From UBA7398 sp964567545 (GTDB lineage: Bacteria > Actinomycetota > Actinomycetes > Nanopelagicales > Nanopelagicaceae), in contig CAZMNB010000021.1 of assembly GCA_964567545.1 (NCBI GenBank), positions 1 to 18,872 of the forward strand: 18,872 nucleotides of DNA, given 5' to 3'. Under the pieces are notes generated by a model. That model did not search any database. It was given only the letters and a program-made list of their open reading frames with translations, and was not told where the DNA came from. Position numbers and translations under genes: made by a program. Positions 1 through 7,918 of this stretch are shown in pieces (position 1 is the stretch's first letter; each line of letters starts with the position of its first letter).

Positions 1-1061
1 CCAACACCGAGCGCTGCCGAAGTTTCTGGTTCGTAAACTAAAGCCGCGTCATTGAGTTGTAACTTATCCAGCGCCTCCCGAAGCATTGGATATTCATCAC
101 CGTCGAGTGGATAGAGCCCAGAGAAAACCATTGGTTTTGGGTCGCTATATCCAGCAAGTGCCTCGGTAGCCGGATTGTTATAAGTTGTGACGGTATCTCC
201 TACCCGAGATTGCCGTACATCTTTAACGCCAGTTATTAAATAACCTACTTCGCCAACGCCTAAACCTTTACTGGCTAAAGGTTCGGGTGAGATGACGCCG
301 ACTTCTAACATTTCGTGCTTAACCCCAGTTGAAAACATCTGAATCTGATCACGCGGTGAAAGTTTTCCATCAAATACCCGCACATATGTAACTACGCCTC
401 GATAAGTATCGTAAACCGAATCAAAAATTAACGCTCGCGCTGGCGCGTTTGGATTCCCAACTGGATGTGGAATCTGTTTAACAATTTGATCAAGCAATTC
501 CGTAACACCAGCGCCGGTCTTTCCCGATACTCGTAAACAATCTTCGGGCTGGCAACCAATCAATTTTGCAAGTTCTTCTGCGAATTTCTCTGGTTGAGCT
601 GCAGGCAAATCGATTTTATTTAATACTGGAATGATGGTTAAGTTATTTTCCATCGCAAGATATAAATTTGCTAGCGTTTGGGCTTCAATTCCTTGTGCAC
701 AATCGACTAGTAGCACTGCGCCTTCGCATGCAGCAAGCGAGCGCGAAACTTCATAAGTGAAATCAACGTGGCCGGGGGTATCGATCATATTCAAGATATA
801 TTCATTGCCGTCAATTCCAGATCGCCAAGGTAGCCGCACCGCTTGACTCTTGATTGTGATCCCACGTTCGCGTTCAATATCCATACGATCTAAATATTGA
901 GCTCGCATATTTCGAGCTTCAACAACTTCAGTTATGCCGAGCATTCGATCAGCGAGCGTTGATTTACCATGATCGATATGCGCGATGATGCAAAAGTTGC
1001 GAATTTGAGCTGGATCAGTAGCAGCTGGTTGTGGCGCTTTACTTAACGAGATTGCAGGCAT
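1..1061 (-). CDS. lepA: Elongation factor 4 (LepA), N-terminal part, cut by window edge
   Basis: Ribosome-associated translational GTPase that acts on stalled or mistranslocated ribosomes at the membrane and cytosol. I translated 353 codons from an ATG at 1061. The G1 motif AHIDHGKST lies at residues 27-35, the switch region ERERGITI at 63-70, DTPGH at 94-98, NKID at 148-151 and SGKTG at about 179-183, followed by the start of the beta-barrel domain. The last visible residues, ETSAALGVG, match the LepA-specific stretch just before its domain III, so about 250 residues are missing beyond the window start (family length about 600). The start is supported by GGTGGAG about seven bases upstream. 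It lies downstream of rpsT with 67 bases between and is probably the last visible gene of the minus-strand cluster; a possible terminator in the gap may uncouple it. Very sure of identity. Confidence 0.96.
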   Translation of the reverse strand, partial: MPAISLSKAPQPAATDPAQIRNFCIIAHIDHGKSTLADRMLGITEVVEARNMRAQYLDRMDIERERGITIKSQAVRLPWRSGIDGNEYILNMIDTPGHVDFTYEVSRSLAACEGAVLLVDCAQGIEAQTLANLYLAMENNLTIIPVLNKIDLPAAQPEKFAEELAKLIGCQPEDCLRVSGKTGAGVTELLDQIVKQIPHPVGNPNAPARALIFDSVYDTYRGVVTYVRVFDGKLSPRDQIQMFSTGVKHEMLEVGVISPEPLASKGLGVGEVGYLITGVKDVRQSRVGDTVTTYNNPATEALAGYSDPKPMVFSGLYPLDGDEYPMLREALDKLQLNDAALVYEPETSAALGV

Positions 1062-1090
1062 TGCTTACTCCACCTAATCCCGACCTCAAA

Positions 1091-1124
1091 CATTTAAAAC
1101 ACGGTTCGGTCCAACAAGACCGAA
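1091..1124 (-). terminator. Possible intrinsic terminator or attenuator after rpsT
   Basis: Reading the minus strand just past the rpsT stop, TTCGGTC-TTGTTG-GACCGAA forms a perfect 7-bp stem with a 6-base loop (1105-1124), followed after four bases by GTTTTAAATG. The T-tract is short and interrupted, so termination may be partial, leaving some read-through into lepA. Position and perfect pairing support it; the strength is inferred. Confidence 0.5.
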
Positions 1125-1128
1125 GAAA

Positions 1129-1398
1129 TTACTTAACGCCAGCTTTGTGAGCTGACTTTGCCATTGCTGATTTTTTATTAGCAGCTTGGTTTGTGTGAAT
1201 TACACCTTTTGCTACTGCAACATCTAGCAGGCGGGAAGCGGTTTGTAGTTCAGTTGTGATCGCTTTGTTATCGCCGGCAGTAAGCGCATCGCGGAAACGA
1301 CGAATCGCGGTCTTGATAGTAGAGCGCGCCGATTTGTTACGTTCACGAGCTTTGTCATTGGTCTTAATACGCTTGATCTGAGACTTAATATTGGCCAC
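1129..1398 (-). CDS. rpsT: Small ribosomal subunit protein bS20
   Basis: Primary 16S rRNA-binding protein of the 30S subunit. The 89-residue product is the usual size for bS20 and is strongly basic. It shows the family pattern: an N-terminal IKSQIKRIKTNDKARERNKS helix, a central SARSTIKTAIRRFRDAL stretch and the C-terminal VIHTNQAANKKSAMAKSAHK segment that contacts rRNA. The start codon is GTG; GGAAGG about eight bases upstream supports it. An 81-base gap separates it from holA. That gap holds a small hairpin (AGGCT-acc-AGCCT at 1465-1477 on the plus strand) without a T-tract, so I do not call it a terminator. A promoter for rpsT in this gap is likely, as ribosomal protein genes usually need one, but I see no convincing -35/-10 pair. 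Confidence 0.96.
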   Translation of the reverse strand: MANIKSQIKRIKTNDKARERNKSARSTIKTAIRRFRDALTAGDNKAITTELQTASRLLDVAVAKGVIHTNQAANKKSAMAKSAHKAGVK

Positions 1399-1479
1399 GA
1401 ACTAAACCTTCCATCTTTACTTATCTATTCTCGCCTAAGGGACCTTCGGCTGATTAAGGCGGTAAGGCTACCAGCCTGC

Positions 1480-2469
1480 TTAGCTTCGACTCAAACTGGC
1501 CTTTTTTCGCCCAGTAGCAATGGCTGAAATCGCTCTTTCTAGCGCATAAATCGGATCAACCGCAGCGCCTTTAACTGCAGCATCTGCAGTTGCTACTTCT
1601 TGAACTGCATGAACAATTGCAGCAGGAGACCAATTGTTGAGTTGGCGCCTAGCTTTATCTATCTGCCAAGGTGCAAGTCCAAGTGATCCAGCTAATTCAA
1701 AAGATTTTGCACCTCGAGGCGCTCCCGAAACTTTCGCAAGAGTTCTAATTGCGCTCGCCAAAGCGCTCGTAATCATTACAGGGTCAGTTCCAGTTGCTAG
1801 CGCGTTCCGAAGTGCAATAAGCGCTGCTTCTGGATTTCCATCTAACGTCGCATCAGCTACATCAAAACCTGTCGTTTCAACCCGTCCTTGTTGGTACTTA
1901 TTTACATCTGCAACAGTAATTGCAGCTTTAGGGTTAAGAGTATCAAAAGCTATCTGACTACATACTCCAGTTAATTCTCGAATATCACTACCAAGTGCAT
2001 CAACTAACGCTTGTACGGCGTCGTTTTCTATTTTCCGGTGCAACCTATTGAATTCACCTCTTACAAAATCTAATTTCTCGCTCTCTTTCTTAATCGGTTC
2101 ACATGTGATTATTTCAGGTTTCAATTTTTTAACTTTTTCAAGGAGGGCTTTTCCTTTTACGCCACCTTTGTGGGTAAAAACTAAGAGCAGTGCCGGATCT
2201 GGTTCCGCTAAATATCGTTCTACCTCCTCTTGCACATCCATAACTAAATCTTGCATATCTTTAATAACTAAAATTCTAGATTCGGAAAATAAGGATGGTG
2301 CGGTTGCATCGGCAAATTGCCCGATTTCAACGGTCGCCCCATCAAGTTGGGTAACTTCTGAACCTGCCCTTGCCTTTAAGATTTCGGAAACGGCGCGATC
2401 GGCTAAAACGCTTTCTCCACCTTGAATGAGAAAGATCGAAGCGCTTATGACCACTTTATTCGCCACCAT
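1480..2469 (-). CDS. holA: DNA polymerase III subunit delta
   Basis: Clamp-loader delta subunit, which opens the beta sliding clamp during replication. The 329-residue protein has the HolA layout: an N-terminal AAA+-like fold without a Walker A motif beginning ASIFLIQGGESVLADRAVSEI, the LDGATVEIGQFADATAPSLFSESRILVIKDMQ segment (clamp-binding loop region, about 41-72), and a C-terminal collar domain with GLAPWQIDKARRQLNNWSPAAIVHAVQEVATADAAVKG, typical of actinobacterial HolA. The ATG at 2469 overlaps the end of comEC by 25 bases and is preceded by GGAAAGGA. A GTG one codon later is an alternative start. The overlap implies translational coupling with comEC, a neighbourhood conserved in actinobacteria. 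Identity rests on overall pattern and synteny, because delta subunits are poorly conserved. Confidence 0.92.
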   Translation of the reverse strand: MVANKVVISASIFLIQGGESVLADRAVSEILKARAGSEVTQLDGATVEIGQFADATAPSLFSESRILVIKDMQDLVMDVQEEVERYLAEPDPALLLVFTHKGGVKGKALLEKVKKLKPEIITCEPIKKESEKLDFVRGEFNRLHRKIENDAVQALVDALGSDIRELTGVCSQIAFDTLNPKAAITVADVNKYQQGRVETTGFDVADATLDGNPEAALIALRNALATGTDPVMITSALASAIRTLAKVSGAPRGAKSFELAGSLGLAPWQIDKARRQLNNWSPAAIVHAVQEVATADAAVKGAAVDPIYALERAISAIATGRKKASLSRS

Positions 2470-4775
2470 TCCTTTCCGGAGTTACGGCTTGAAATAACTA
2501 AACGATGCTGCGAATCGTAACTCCAAGAGAATGAAATTGCCCCTACTAAATCTGTGCGAAAGGTTTTTGCCCCAATTTGTTCAAGAAATCTAATAGTTTT
2601 GGGCGATGGGTGGCCATAGGGGTTCTCACGCCCAACGCTAATGAGCGTTATCGCCGGCGATAATCTTTGTAGCGCTGCTAAATCCTGATATTGGGACCCA
2701 TGATGAAACATTTTTAGAATTCCCACTTTCTTAAGCTGGTTACTTTTCAACAAATCCTGTTGTGGAGCGGGCTCTAAATCACCTGCCGAAAATAGGGTGA
2801 CTCCATTCAAATCGAAGAATATTGCAATTGAACCATTGTTAATCGCGGAACCTTCCCCGGCTAAAACTTCACTGTTAGCACCAGAGGTGGAATCTCTTGG
2901 CCAAATTACAGTTGCCGTCAATATTCCGTACTCACTATTTATTGTGGCGCGATCGGCTGCTTTAACTTTTCTAATCTCCAGCCCATTGAGAAGTTCCATA
3001 GTATGCCGATATTCAAAATCAGGTAGTCGGCTCTGATTGATCCAGATTGAAATAACTTTACGATTTCGAAGAGCGCCTAATAAACCAGCAACATGATCGG
3101 CATGAAAATGAGAAAGTATAAGTAAATCTATTTGAGTTATACCGCCACTTCGCAGACAGGTATCAATCAAATTTGGATCGGGTCCGACATCCACCACTAC
3201 TGCGCGATGTGGCGCAGTATGAATCAACATCGCATCTCCTTGACCAACATCGCATTGCAGAACCCGCCAATTCTTTCCGGGAAATCCACCTAAATACCAA
3301 GGAGATTGCAAAAACAGCGTTAGCAGGATTACCGGGGACAAAATTATTTTCCACTCTCTTCTAAATCTAATCAACAAAAAGATTCCGATGCTGACCAGCG
3401 CTGCTGAGATGGTCAAACCTTGAAAACCACCTGCCATTTTCAATATTGGCGGCTTGCCACCGATTGATGCCACCCAAGTTATAAATACAGCGAACGGTAG
3501 GCTTAAATTCAAAATTATGGTTGAGACATTAGGTAGAACCAATATTAAAATTGCAGCTAGAAACCCTAGAATTGTCAGTGGTGTAATTACTGGTGCCACC
3601 AGAGCATTTACTGGGATTGAAGTTAGTGAAATCTGCCCAGAAAGCGCCACTATTACTGGGGTACAGAGCACGGTTGCAGCTATCGGTATTGATAGCAATT
3701 CTGCTAAAAAACTGGGTAACCGAATCTCCAGAAAATTCGAGATTGGTTTGCTTAGGAAAATTATCCCAGTCGTTGCCAAAACCGAGAGCACAAATCCGGC
3801 ATCAACGCCTTGAAATGGATCGATTAAAAGTAGTAACGATATCGCTGCGCCAAGGGCTGGCACGCTCTGCGATTTCTCACCTTCAGACTTTGCAAAAAGT
3901 AAAACGGCGGCCATTACAGCTGCTCGCAAAACTGAAGGCGAAGCTCTAACCAAGAAGATAAATCCGATTAGAAATATCGCTGTAATTAATATTCGATTTC
4001 GCCGTTTCTTGAAAACGAACTTTGTAATCCAGAGTACGAACGCAGTCACAATTGCCAAGTTTGCGCCGCTTACTGCTGTGATATGAGTTAGCCCGACTCT
4101 TCGCATTAAAACGGTAAATTCGGGAGTTTGTAAAGAGGTATCTCCTAATACGACTCCCGGAATAAGGGAAGCTGCATTACTTTTTCTACCAGAGAGCTCG
4201 GCTCGATATTTGCTACGAATTGCGTTTGTGCCACGATCTAGAAAATTTCCAAAACTTAATATAGAAATTTTCTTGGCACTCAGCGCCGCGCTAACTCGTC
4301 TTTCTTTGGTTAGACCCAATTTTCCCGATACTTTGATTCGCTCCCCCGGGTAAAAAGAATTCTTAGAATTACTGTAAACACGTAATGGGATCCGTACCGT
4401 ATAAATTTTTCCATCAACTGCGACGGAATTGGCTCGCATCAAGAAATTAATTGAACTTGGGTTTATCCGTGCCCCGGTAATGAGGGTTGCAGTAACTTTG
4501 GAATCGGTTATCACGGTACCGGTAATTTCTGCACTCTGACTTGCAACTGCTAATTTGGCAATTAAATTACCGGAGATGCTGATCTCACGAATAGCTAGAG
4601 ATCCAGAACCGGTTAATATTGCAAAAATCAAAATCGAAGCCGCGCTTTTTCTAATTGAAAATAAGGTAATTAACCCAATTAGAGCTTCAAAAATAAAACT
4701 TTTAAAACCGGAAAAATAGAGAGTTACCGCACCAAACCAGAGTCCAACTCCGCAATATAGAAGTCGAAAATCAAT
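2445..4775 (-). CDS. comEC: ComEC/Rec2 DNA-uptake channel protein with unclear start
   Basis: Inner-membrane channel thought to carry single-stranded DNA into the cell during natural transformation. From the N-terminus there are two hydrophobic segments (DFRLLYCGVGLWFGAVTLY and a second ending in SILIFAIL), an OB-like DUF4131 region (GTVITDSKV...GERIKVSGKLG), the multi-helix Competence domain (MRRVGLTHITAVSGANLAIVTAFV, VRASPSVLRAAVMAAVLL, PIAATVLCTPVIVALSG) and a C-terminal metallo-beta-lactamase-like domain (CDVGQGDAMLIHTAPHRAVVVDVGPD, then LILSHFHADHVAGLL, SAGDLEP, MFHHGS). Identity is firm, the start is not. The frame is open from 4859 and the first-helix sequence begins around 4772, but the only ATG, GTG or TTG in frame before the conserved core is a TTG at 4631, which would remove both N-terminal helices. 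I use an ATT at 4775 as the most sensible in-frame start (about 776 codons). A one-base frameshift after the GTG at 4789 is the main alternative. It lies just after comEA and overlaps holA. Confidence 0.9.
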   Translation of the reverse strand: MDFRLLYCGVGLWFGAVTLYFSGFKSFIFEALIGLITLFSIRKSAASILIFAILTGSGSLAIREISISGNLIAKLAVASQSAEITGTVITDSKVTATLITGARINPSSINFLMRANSVAVDGKIYTVRIPLRVYSNSKNSFYPGERIKVSGKLGLTKERRVSAALSAKKISILSFGNFLDRGTNAIRSKYRAELSGRKSNAASLIPGVVLGDTSLQTPEFTVLMRRVGLTHITAVSGANLAIVTAFVLWITKFVFKKRRNRILITAIFLIGFIFLVRASPSVLRAAVMAAVLLFAKSEGEKSQSVPALGAAISLLLLIDPFQGVDAGFVLSVLATTGIIFLSKPISNFLEIRLPSFLAELLSIPIAATVLCTPVIVALSGQISLTSIPVNALVAPVITPLTILGFLAAILILVLPNVSTIILNLSLPFAVFITWVASIGGKPPILKMAGGFQGLTISAALVSIGIFLLIRFRREWKIILSPVILLTLFLQSPWYLGGFPGKNWRVLQCDVGQGDAMLIHTAPHRAVVVDVGPDPNLIDTCLRSGGITQIDLLILSHFHADHVAGLLGALRNRKVISIWINQSRLPDFEYRHTMELLNGLEIRKVKAADRATINSEYGILTATVIWPRDSTSGANSEVLAGEGSAINNGSIAIFFDLNGVTLFSAGDLEPAPQQDLLKSNQLKKVGILKMFHHGSQYQDLAALQRLSPAITLISVGRENPYGHPSPKTIRFLEQIGAKTFRTDLVGAISFSWSYDSQHRLVISSRNSGKEWWRIKWS

Positions 4776-4789
4776 CTGATATGCGGCAC

Positions 4790-5395
4790 TTAGATGCGAA
4801 GTCGGTCTTTTATGTCGTTGAATTTTGCTCCGCCAATGCCAGAAACTTTTTGGAGATCTTCAACACTTAGGAAGAATCCGTTTTTATCGCGATAGGTAAT
4901 AATCCGAGCGGCAAGTACTGGACCAATTCCTGGTAAAGAATCAAATTCACGTTGAGTTGCTCGATTGATATTAATCTTTCCAGTAATAGAAATTGCTGCT
5001 CGACTAGTTGGATACCCAACAAAAATTTGTTCGCCATCTACTAAAACATGGGCTAAGTTGATATCACTTAAATCAACCCCGGTTTTTGCTCCACCGGCTT
5101 TCGTGATGGCATCAATGGCCCGTGATCCGATTGGAATTTGATAAACCCCAGGGGCTCGCACCTTTCCAGTCACATCAACAAAAATATTAACAACTTCCGA
5201 AATCTGAGATATTTCTGGCGTGGGTAGCGTAACGACAGTTGAATTGTTACTTCGACTTGAAAGAAAGAAGACGATTGAAAGGGAGAGTGCCGCTGTAAAT
5301 ATGATTATTAAAGCTCGTTTATGCTCGTAACTAAAATCAGGAATCCGCTCTCGTAAATCTGAAAAGTTCATTTCGTAATAGAACTGCAAATTCAA
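4790..5395 (-). CDS. comEA: ComEA family DNA-binding competence protein
   Basis: Membrane-anchored double-stranded-DNA receptor that feeds DNA to the ComEC channel. The protein of about 201 residues has a short cytoplasmic N-terminus, one membrane segment (about 28-46, ALIIIFTAALSLSIVFFLSS), an SLBB domain at about 70-128 (NIFVDVTGKVRAPGVYQIPIGSRAIDAITKAGGA) and a C-terminal pair of helix-hairpin-helix motifs at 141-201 with INRATQREFDSLPGIGPVLAARIITYR and LQKVSGIGGAKFNDIKDRL. This is the full actinobacterial ComEA layout. The start is uncertain: a TTG at 5395 or an ATG at 5371 (MNFSDLRER) both keep all domains, and neither has a good Shine-Dalgarno. It lies 53 bases after leuS, and comEC follows immediately. 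No pilus or ComF genes are in view, so competence itself cannot be judged from this window. Confidence 0.93.
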   Translation of the reverse strand: MNLQFYYEMNFSDLRERIPDFSYEHKRALIIIFTAALSLSIVFFLSSRSNNSTVVTLPTPEISQISEVVNIFVDVTGKVRAPGVYQIPIGSRAIDAITKAGGAKTGVDLSDINLAHVLVDGEQIFVGYPTSRAAISITGKININRATQREFDSLPGIGPVLAARIITYRDKNGFFLSVEDLQKVSGIGGAKFNDIKDRLRI

Positions 5396-5448
5396 CTAAA
5401 ACTTTCTTGTTTTTGCGCAAAGTGTTGATGATTGATTGCTGGGGATTA

Positions 5449-7905
5449 CTAAATTACGATATTAACTAATTTAGGTGCGCGCACAATTACATTTTTAACG
5501 GTTACATCAACTAAGCCTGCAACGATTTCTGGGTTGGCAAGAGCTATCGCTTGAAGTTCTGTCTCTGTGATCGTAGGCGAAACCTCAATGCGATCCTTAA
5601 TTTTTCCATTGATCTGCAAGATTGCGGTTACCGCATCTTCCACTAATAATTTTGGATCAAAAGTTGGCCAACCTGCCAACGCTATGGCTGGTTTATGTCC
5701 TAACCGTTCCCACATCTCCTCCGCGGTGAACGGGGCGACTAGTGAGAGCGAAATCGCGATAACTTCCGCAGCCTCCCGAACTGCAGGGTCAGCGCCGCCA
5801 CATCCACTATCTATTGCCTTTCGAACCGCATTTACTAGTTCCATAATTCTGGCGACAGCGACATTAAATCTAAATGATTCAACAGCGAAACCGATCTCAT
5901 GTAACGCTTTATGGGTAATTTTTCGGAGCGCCAAATTGCCACTTTCGAAATCAATTCCTCGGTTGCTGGTTACATCACCAGAAATGCGCCAAGCGCGATT
6001 TAGGAATTTAGCTGAACCTGCTGGAGATACGTCAGACCAATCAACATCATCTTCGGGTGGTCCGGCAAATACCATAGATAGCCGAATTGCATCTACGCCG
6101 TGATTTTCTAATTCATCTGAAAGGCGTACTAAATTTCCACGACTCTTGCTCATCGCTGAGCCATCTTTCAAAACCATTCCTTGATTTAGCAATCTAGAAA
6201 ACGGTTCGGTGAAACTTACATATCCCATATCGTGCAGAGCTTTAGTAAAGAAACGTGAGTAAAGTAAATGCAAAATCGCATGAGTAACTCCGCCAACATA
6301 TTGATCAACGGGTAACCAAGTGTCGACTTCCTTCTTATCAAATGGTGCATCATGGGTATTGGTGCTGGTATATCGCAGGAAATACCAAGAGGAATCTACA
6401 AAAGTATCCATAGTGTCGGTATCACGCTTGGCTGCTGCTTTGCACTTCGGGCATGGAACATTTACCCAATCCGTTGCGGTCGCTAGCGGTGAAGTACCTT
6501 TTGGTTTTAAATCTAACCCAGTTGCGTCGGGGAGTTTGACTGGTAATTGATCAAGCGGCACTGGAACTTCACCGCAGTTACCACAATGAATAATTGGAAT
6601 CGGAGTTCCCCAATATCTTTGACGTGAAATTAACCAATCGCGTAATCGATAATTGTTTGCCGCTTTCCCAAGTTTCTTTGCGGCAAGTTCGCCATTTATC
6701 TTTGTGATTGCCGCTTCAGAAGAGAGCCCGTTAAGGGAACCTGAATTGATTAATTTACCTTCACCAGCGGTGGCAATTCCCGAGGTTGCTGGGTCCTCAC
6801 CATCTGTCTCCACCACAGTTCGGACCGGTAGTTTCATCGCTCGTGCAAAATCCAAATCTCGTTGATCGTGAGCCGGCACCGCCATAATTGCGCCAGTTCC
6901 ATAATCAGCTAATACGTAATCACTCGCCCAAATTGGGATTGCCTCGCCATTGACTGGATTAATTGCGTAACGATTTAAGAAAATACCACTTCTTGGTCGA
7001 TCAGTGGCAAGCCGATCGATATCACTTGCGGCTTTGACTGATTCAAAATATTTTGTAAATTCAGTTTCAACTTTACCGGCTATGGCAAGTTCTTTAGCGA
7101 GTTCGCTATCGACTGCAACAACCATAAAAGTTGCGCCATATAAAGTGTCTGGTCGAGTTGTATAAATCGTGATTGGTTCAGTTCTGCCTTCGATTTCAAA
7201 AACGACTTCGGCACCGACAGACTTACCAATCCAATTTCGCTGCATGGTTAAAACTTTTTCTGGCCATTTTCCTTCTAAGTCAATCATGTCGTTAAGCAAT
7301 CGTTCGGCATAATCAGTAATTTTGAAGTACCACTGATTTAATTTCTTTTTTGTTACTGCGTTATCACACCGTTCGCAAAGTCCCGCCACAACTTGTTCAT
7401 TTGCTAATACCGTTTGGCAATCCGGACACCAGTTGACTGCGGAATCTTTACGATAAGCCAGCCCGCGTTCATACATCTTTAAAAATATCCATTGATTCCA
7501 TTTGTAATATTCTGGATCGCAAGTGTGAAGTACTCGATCCCAATCAAACGAACAAGCATACCGACGCATTGATGCTTTTTGAGTTGCAATATTTTCGTAG
7601 GTCCAACTGCCTGGGTCTGAATTTCTTTTGATAGCAGCGTTCTCTGCTGGGAGCCCGAACGCATCCCAACCAATCGGATGCATTACATTGAAACCTTTTT
7701 GTACCCAATAACGCGCAATAACATCACCCAGCGCATATGCCTCTGCGTGGCCCATATGTAGATCCCCAGACGGGTATGGAAACATATCGAGCACATATTT
7801 TTTAGGACGCGGATCTCCTACTTTTCCGGAGCGAAATGGCGCAATCTCATCCCAAATTGGGAGCCACTTCTCTTGAACAAAGTGAACGTCATACGCCTCA
7901 TGCAT
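5449..7905 (-). CDS. leuS: Leucyl-tRNA synthetase
   Basis: Class I aminoacyl-tRNA synthetase charging tRNA-Leu in the cytosol. The 818 residues match bacterial LeuRS length. Visible are the HIGH-type motif HMGH at 50-53 (PYPSGDLHMGHAEAY), a zinc site with Cys160, Cys163, Cys177 and Cys180, the CP1 editing domain with TTRPDTLYG at 249-257 and AVPAHDQRD at 342-350 (Asp347 being the usual amino-acid-anchoring Asp), a second Cys cluster (Cys441, Cys444, Cys485, Cys488), and the second catalytic signature. That signature reads AMSKS at 584-588, with Ala in place of the usual first Lys of KMSKS. The C-terminal INGKIKDRIEV domain is present. The ATG at 7905 lacks a recognisable ribosome-binding site. 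It lies 13 bases after the pckG stop on the same strand, so co-transcription with pckG is possible, though a promoter inside pckG cannot be excluded. Confidence 0.97.
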   Translation of the reverse strand: MHEAYDVHFVQEKWLPIWDEIAPFRSGKVGDPRPKKYVLDMFPYPSGDLHMGHAEAYALGDVIARYWVQKGFNVMHPIGWDAFGLPAENAAIKRNSDPGSWTYENIATQKASMRRYACSFDWDRVLHTCDPEYYKWNQWIFLKMYERGLAYRKDSAVNWCPDCQTVLANEQVVAGLCERCDNAVTKKKLNQWYFKITDYAERLLNDMIDLEGKWPEKVLTMQRNWIGKSVGAEVVFEIEGRTEPITIYTTRPDTLYGATFMVVAVDSELAKELAIAGKVETEFTKYFESVKAASDIDRLATDRPRSGIFLNRYAINPVNGEAIPIWASDYVLADYGTGAIMAVPAHDQRDLDFARAMKLPVRTVVETDGEDPATSGIATAGEGKLINSGSLNGLSSEAAITKINGELAAKKLGKAANNYRLRDWLISRQRYWGTPIPIIHCGNCGEVPVPLDQLPVKLPDATGLDLKPKGTSPLATATDWVNVPCPKCKAAAKRDTDTMDTFVDSSWYFLRYTSTNTHDAPFDKKEVDTWLPVDQYVGGVTHAILHLLYSRFFTKALHDMGYVSFTEPFSRLLNQGMVLKDGSAMSKSRGNLVRLSDELENHGVDAIRLSMVFAGPPEDDVDWSDVSPAGSAKFLNRAWRISGDVTSNRGIDFESGNLALRKITHKALHEIGFAVESFRFNVAVARIMELVNAVRKAIDSGCGGADPAVREAAEVIAISLSLVAPFTAEEMWERLGHKPAIALAGWPTFDPKLLVEDAVTAILQINGKIKDRIEVSPTITETELQAIALANPEIVAGLVDVTVKNVIVRAPKLVNIVI

Positions 7906-7918
7906 AAGGGGTAGGTTA

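Noticed and set aside
1465..1477. AGGCT-acc-AGCCT hairpin after holA
   Set aside because: The stem is only 5 bp and is not followed by a T-run on the minus strand, so a terminator call is not supported.
3454..3813. Open plus-strand frames within comEC, leuS, holA and pckG
   Set aside because: They lie antisense to well-recognised proteins, have no ribosome-binding sites of note and no family resemblance; they are shadows of the real frames.
4708..4789. Short frame starting at the GTG directly after the comEA stop (VPHIRLIFDFYIAEL...)
   Set aside because: It stops after about 27 codons and resembles nothing. It matters only as the possible original start of comEC if a base is missing.
5412..5421. 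TTTGCGCAAA palindrome between leuS and comEA
   Set aside because: It has no loop and no T-tract, so it is not a terminator, and a 10-bp AT/GC-symmetric palindrome alone is weak evidence for an operator.
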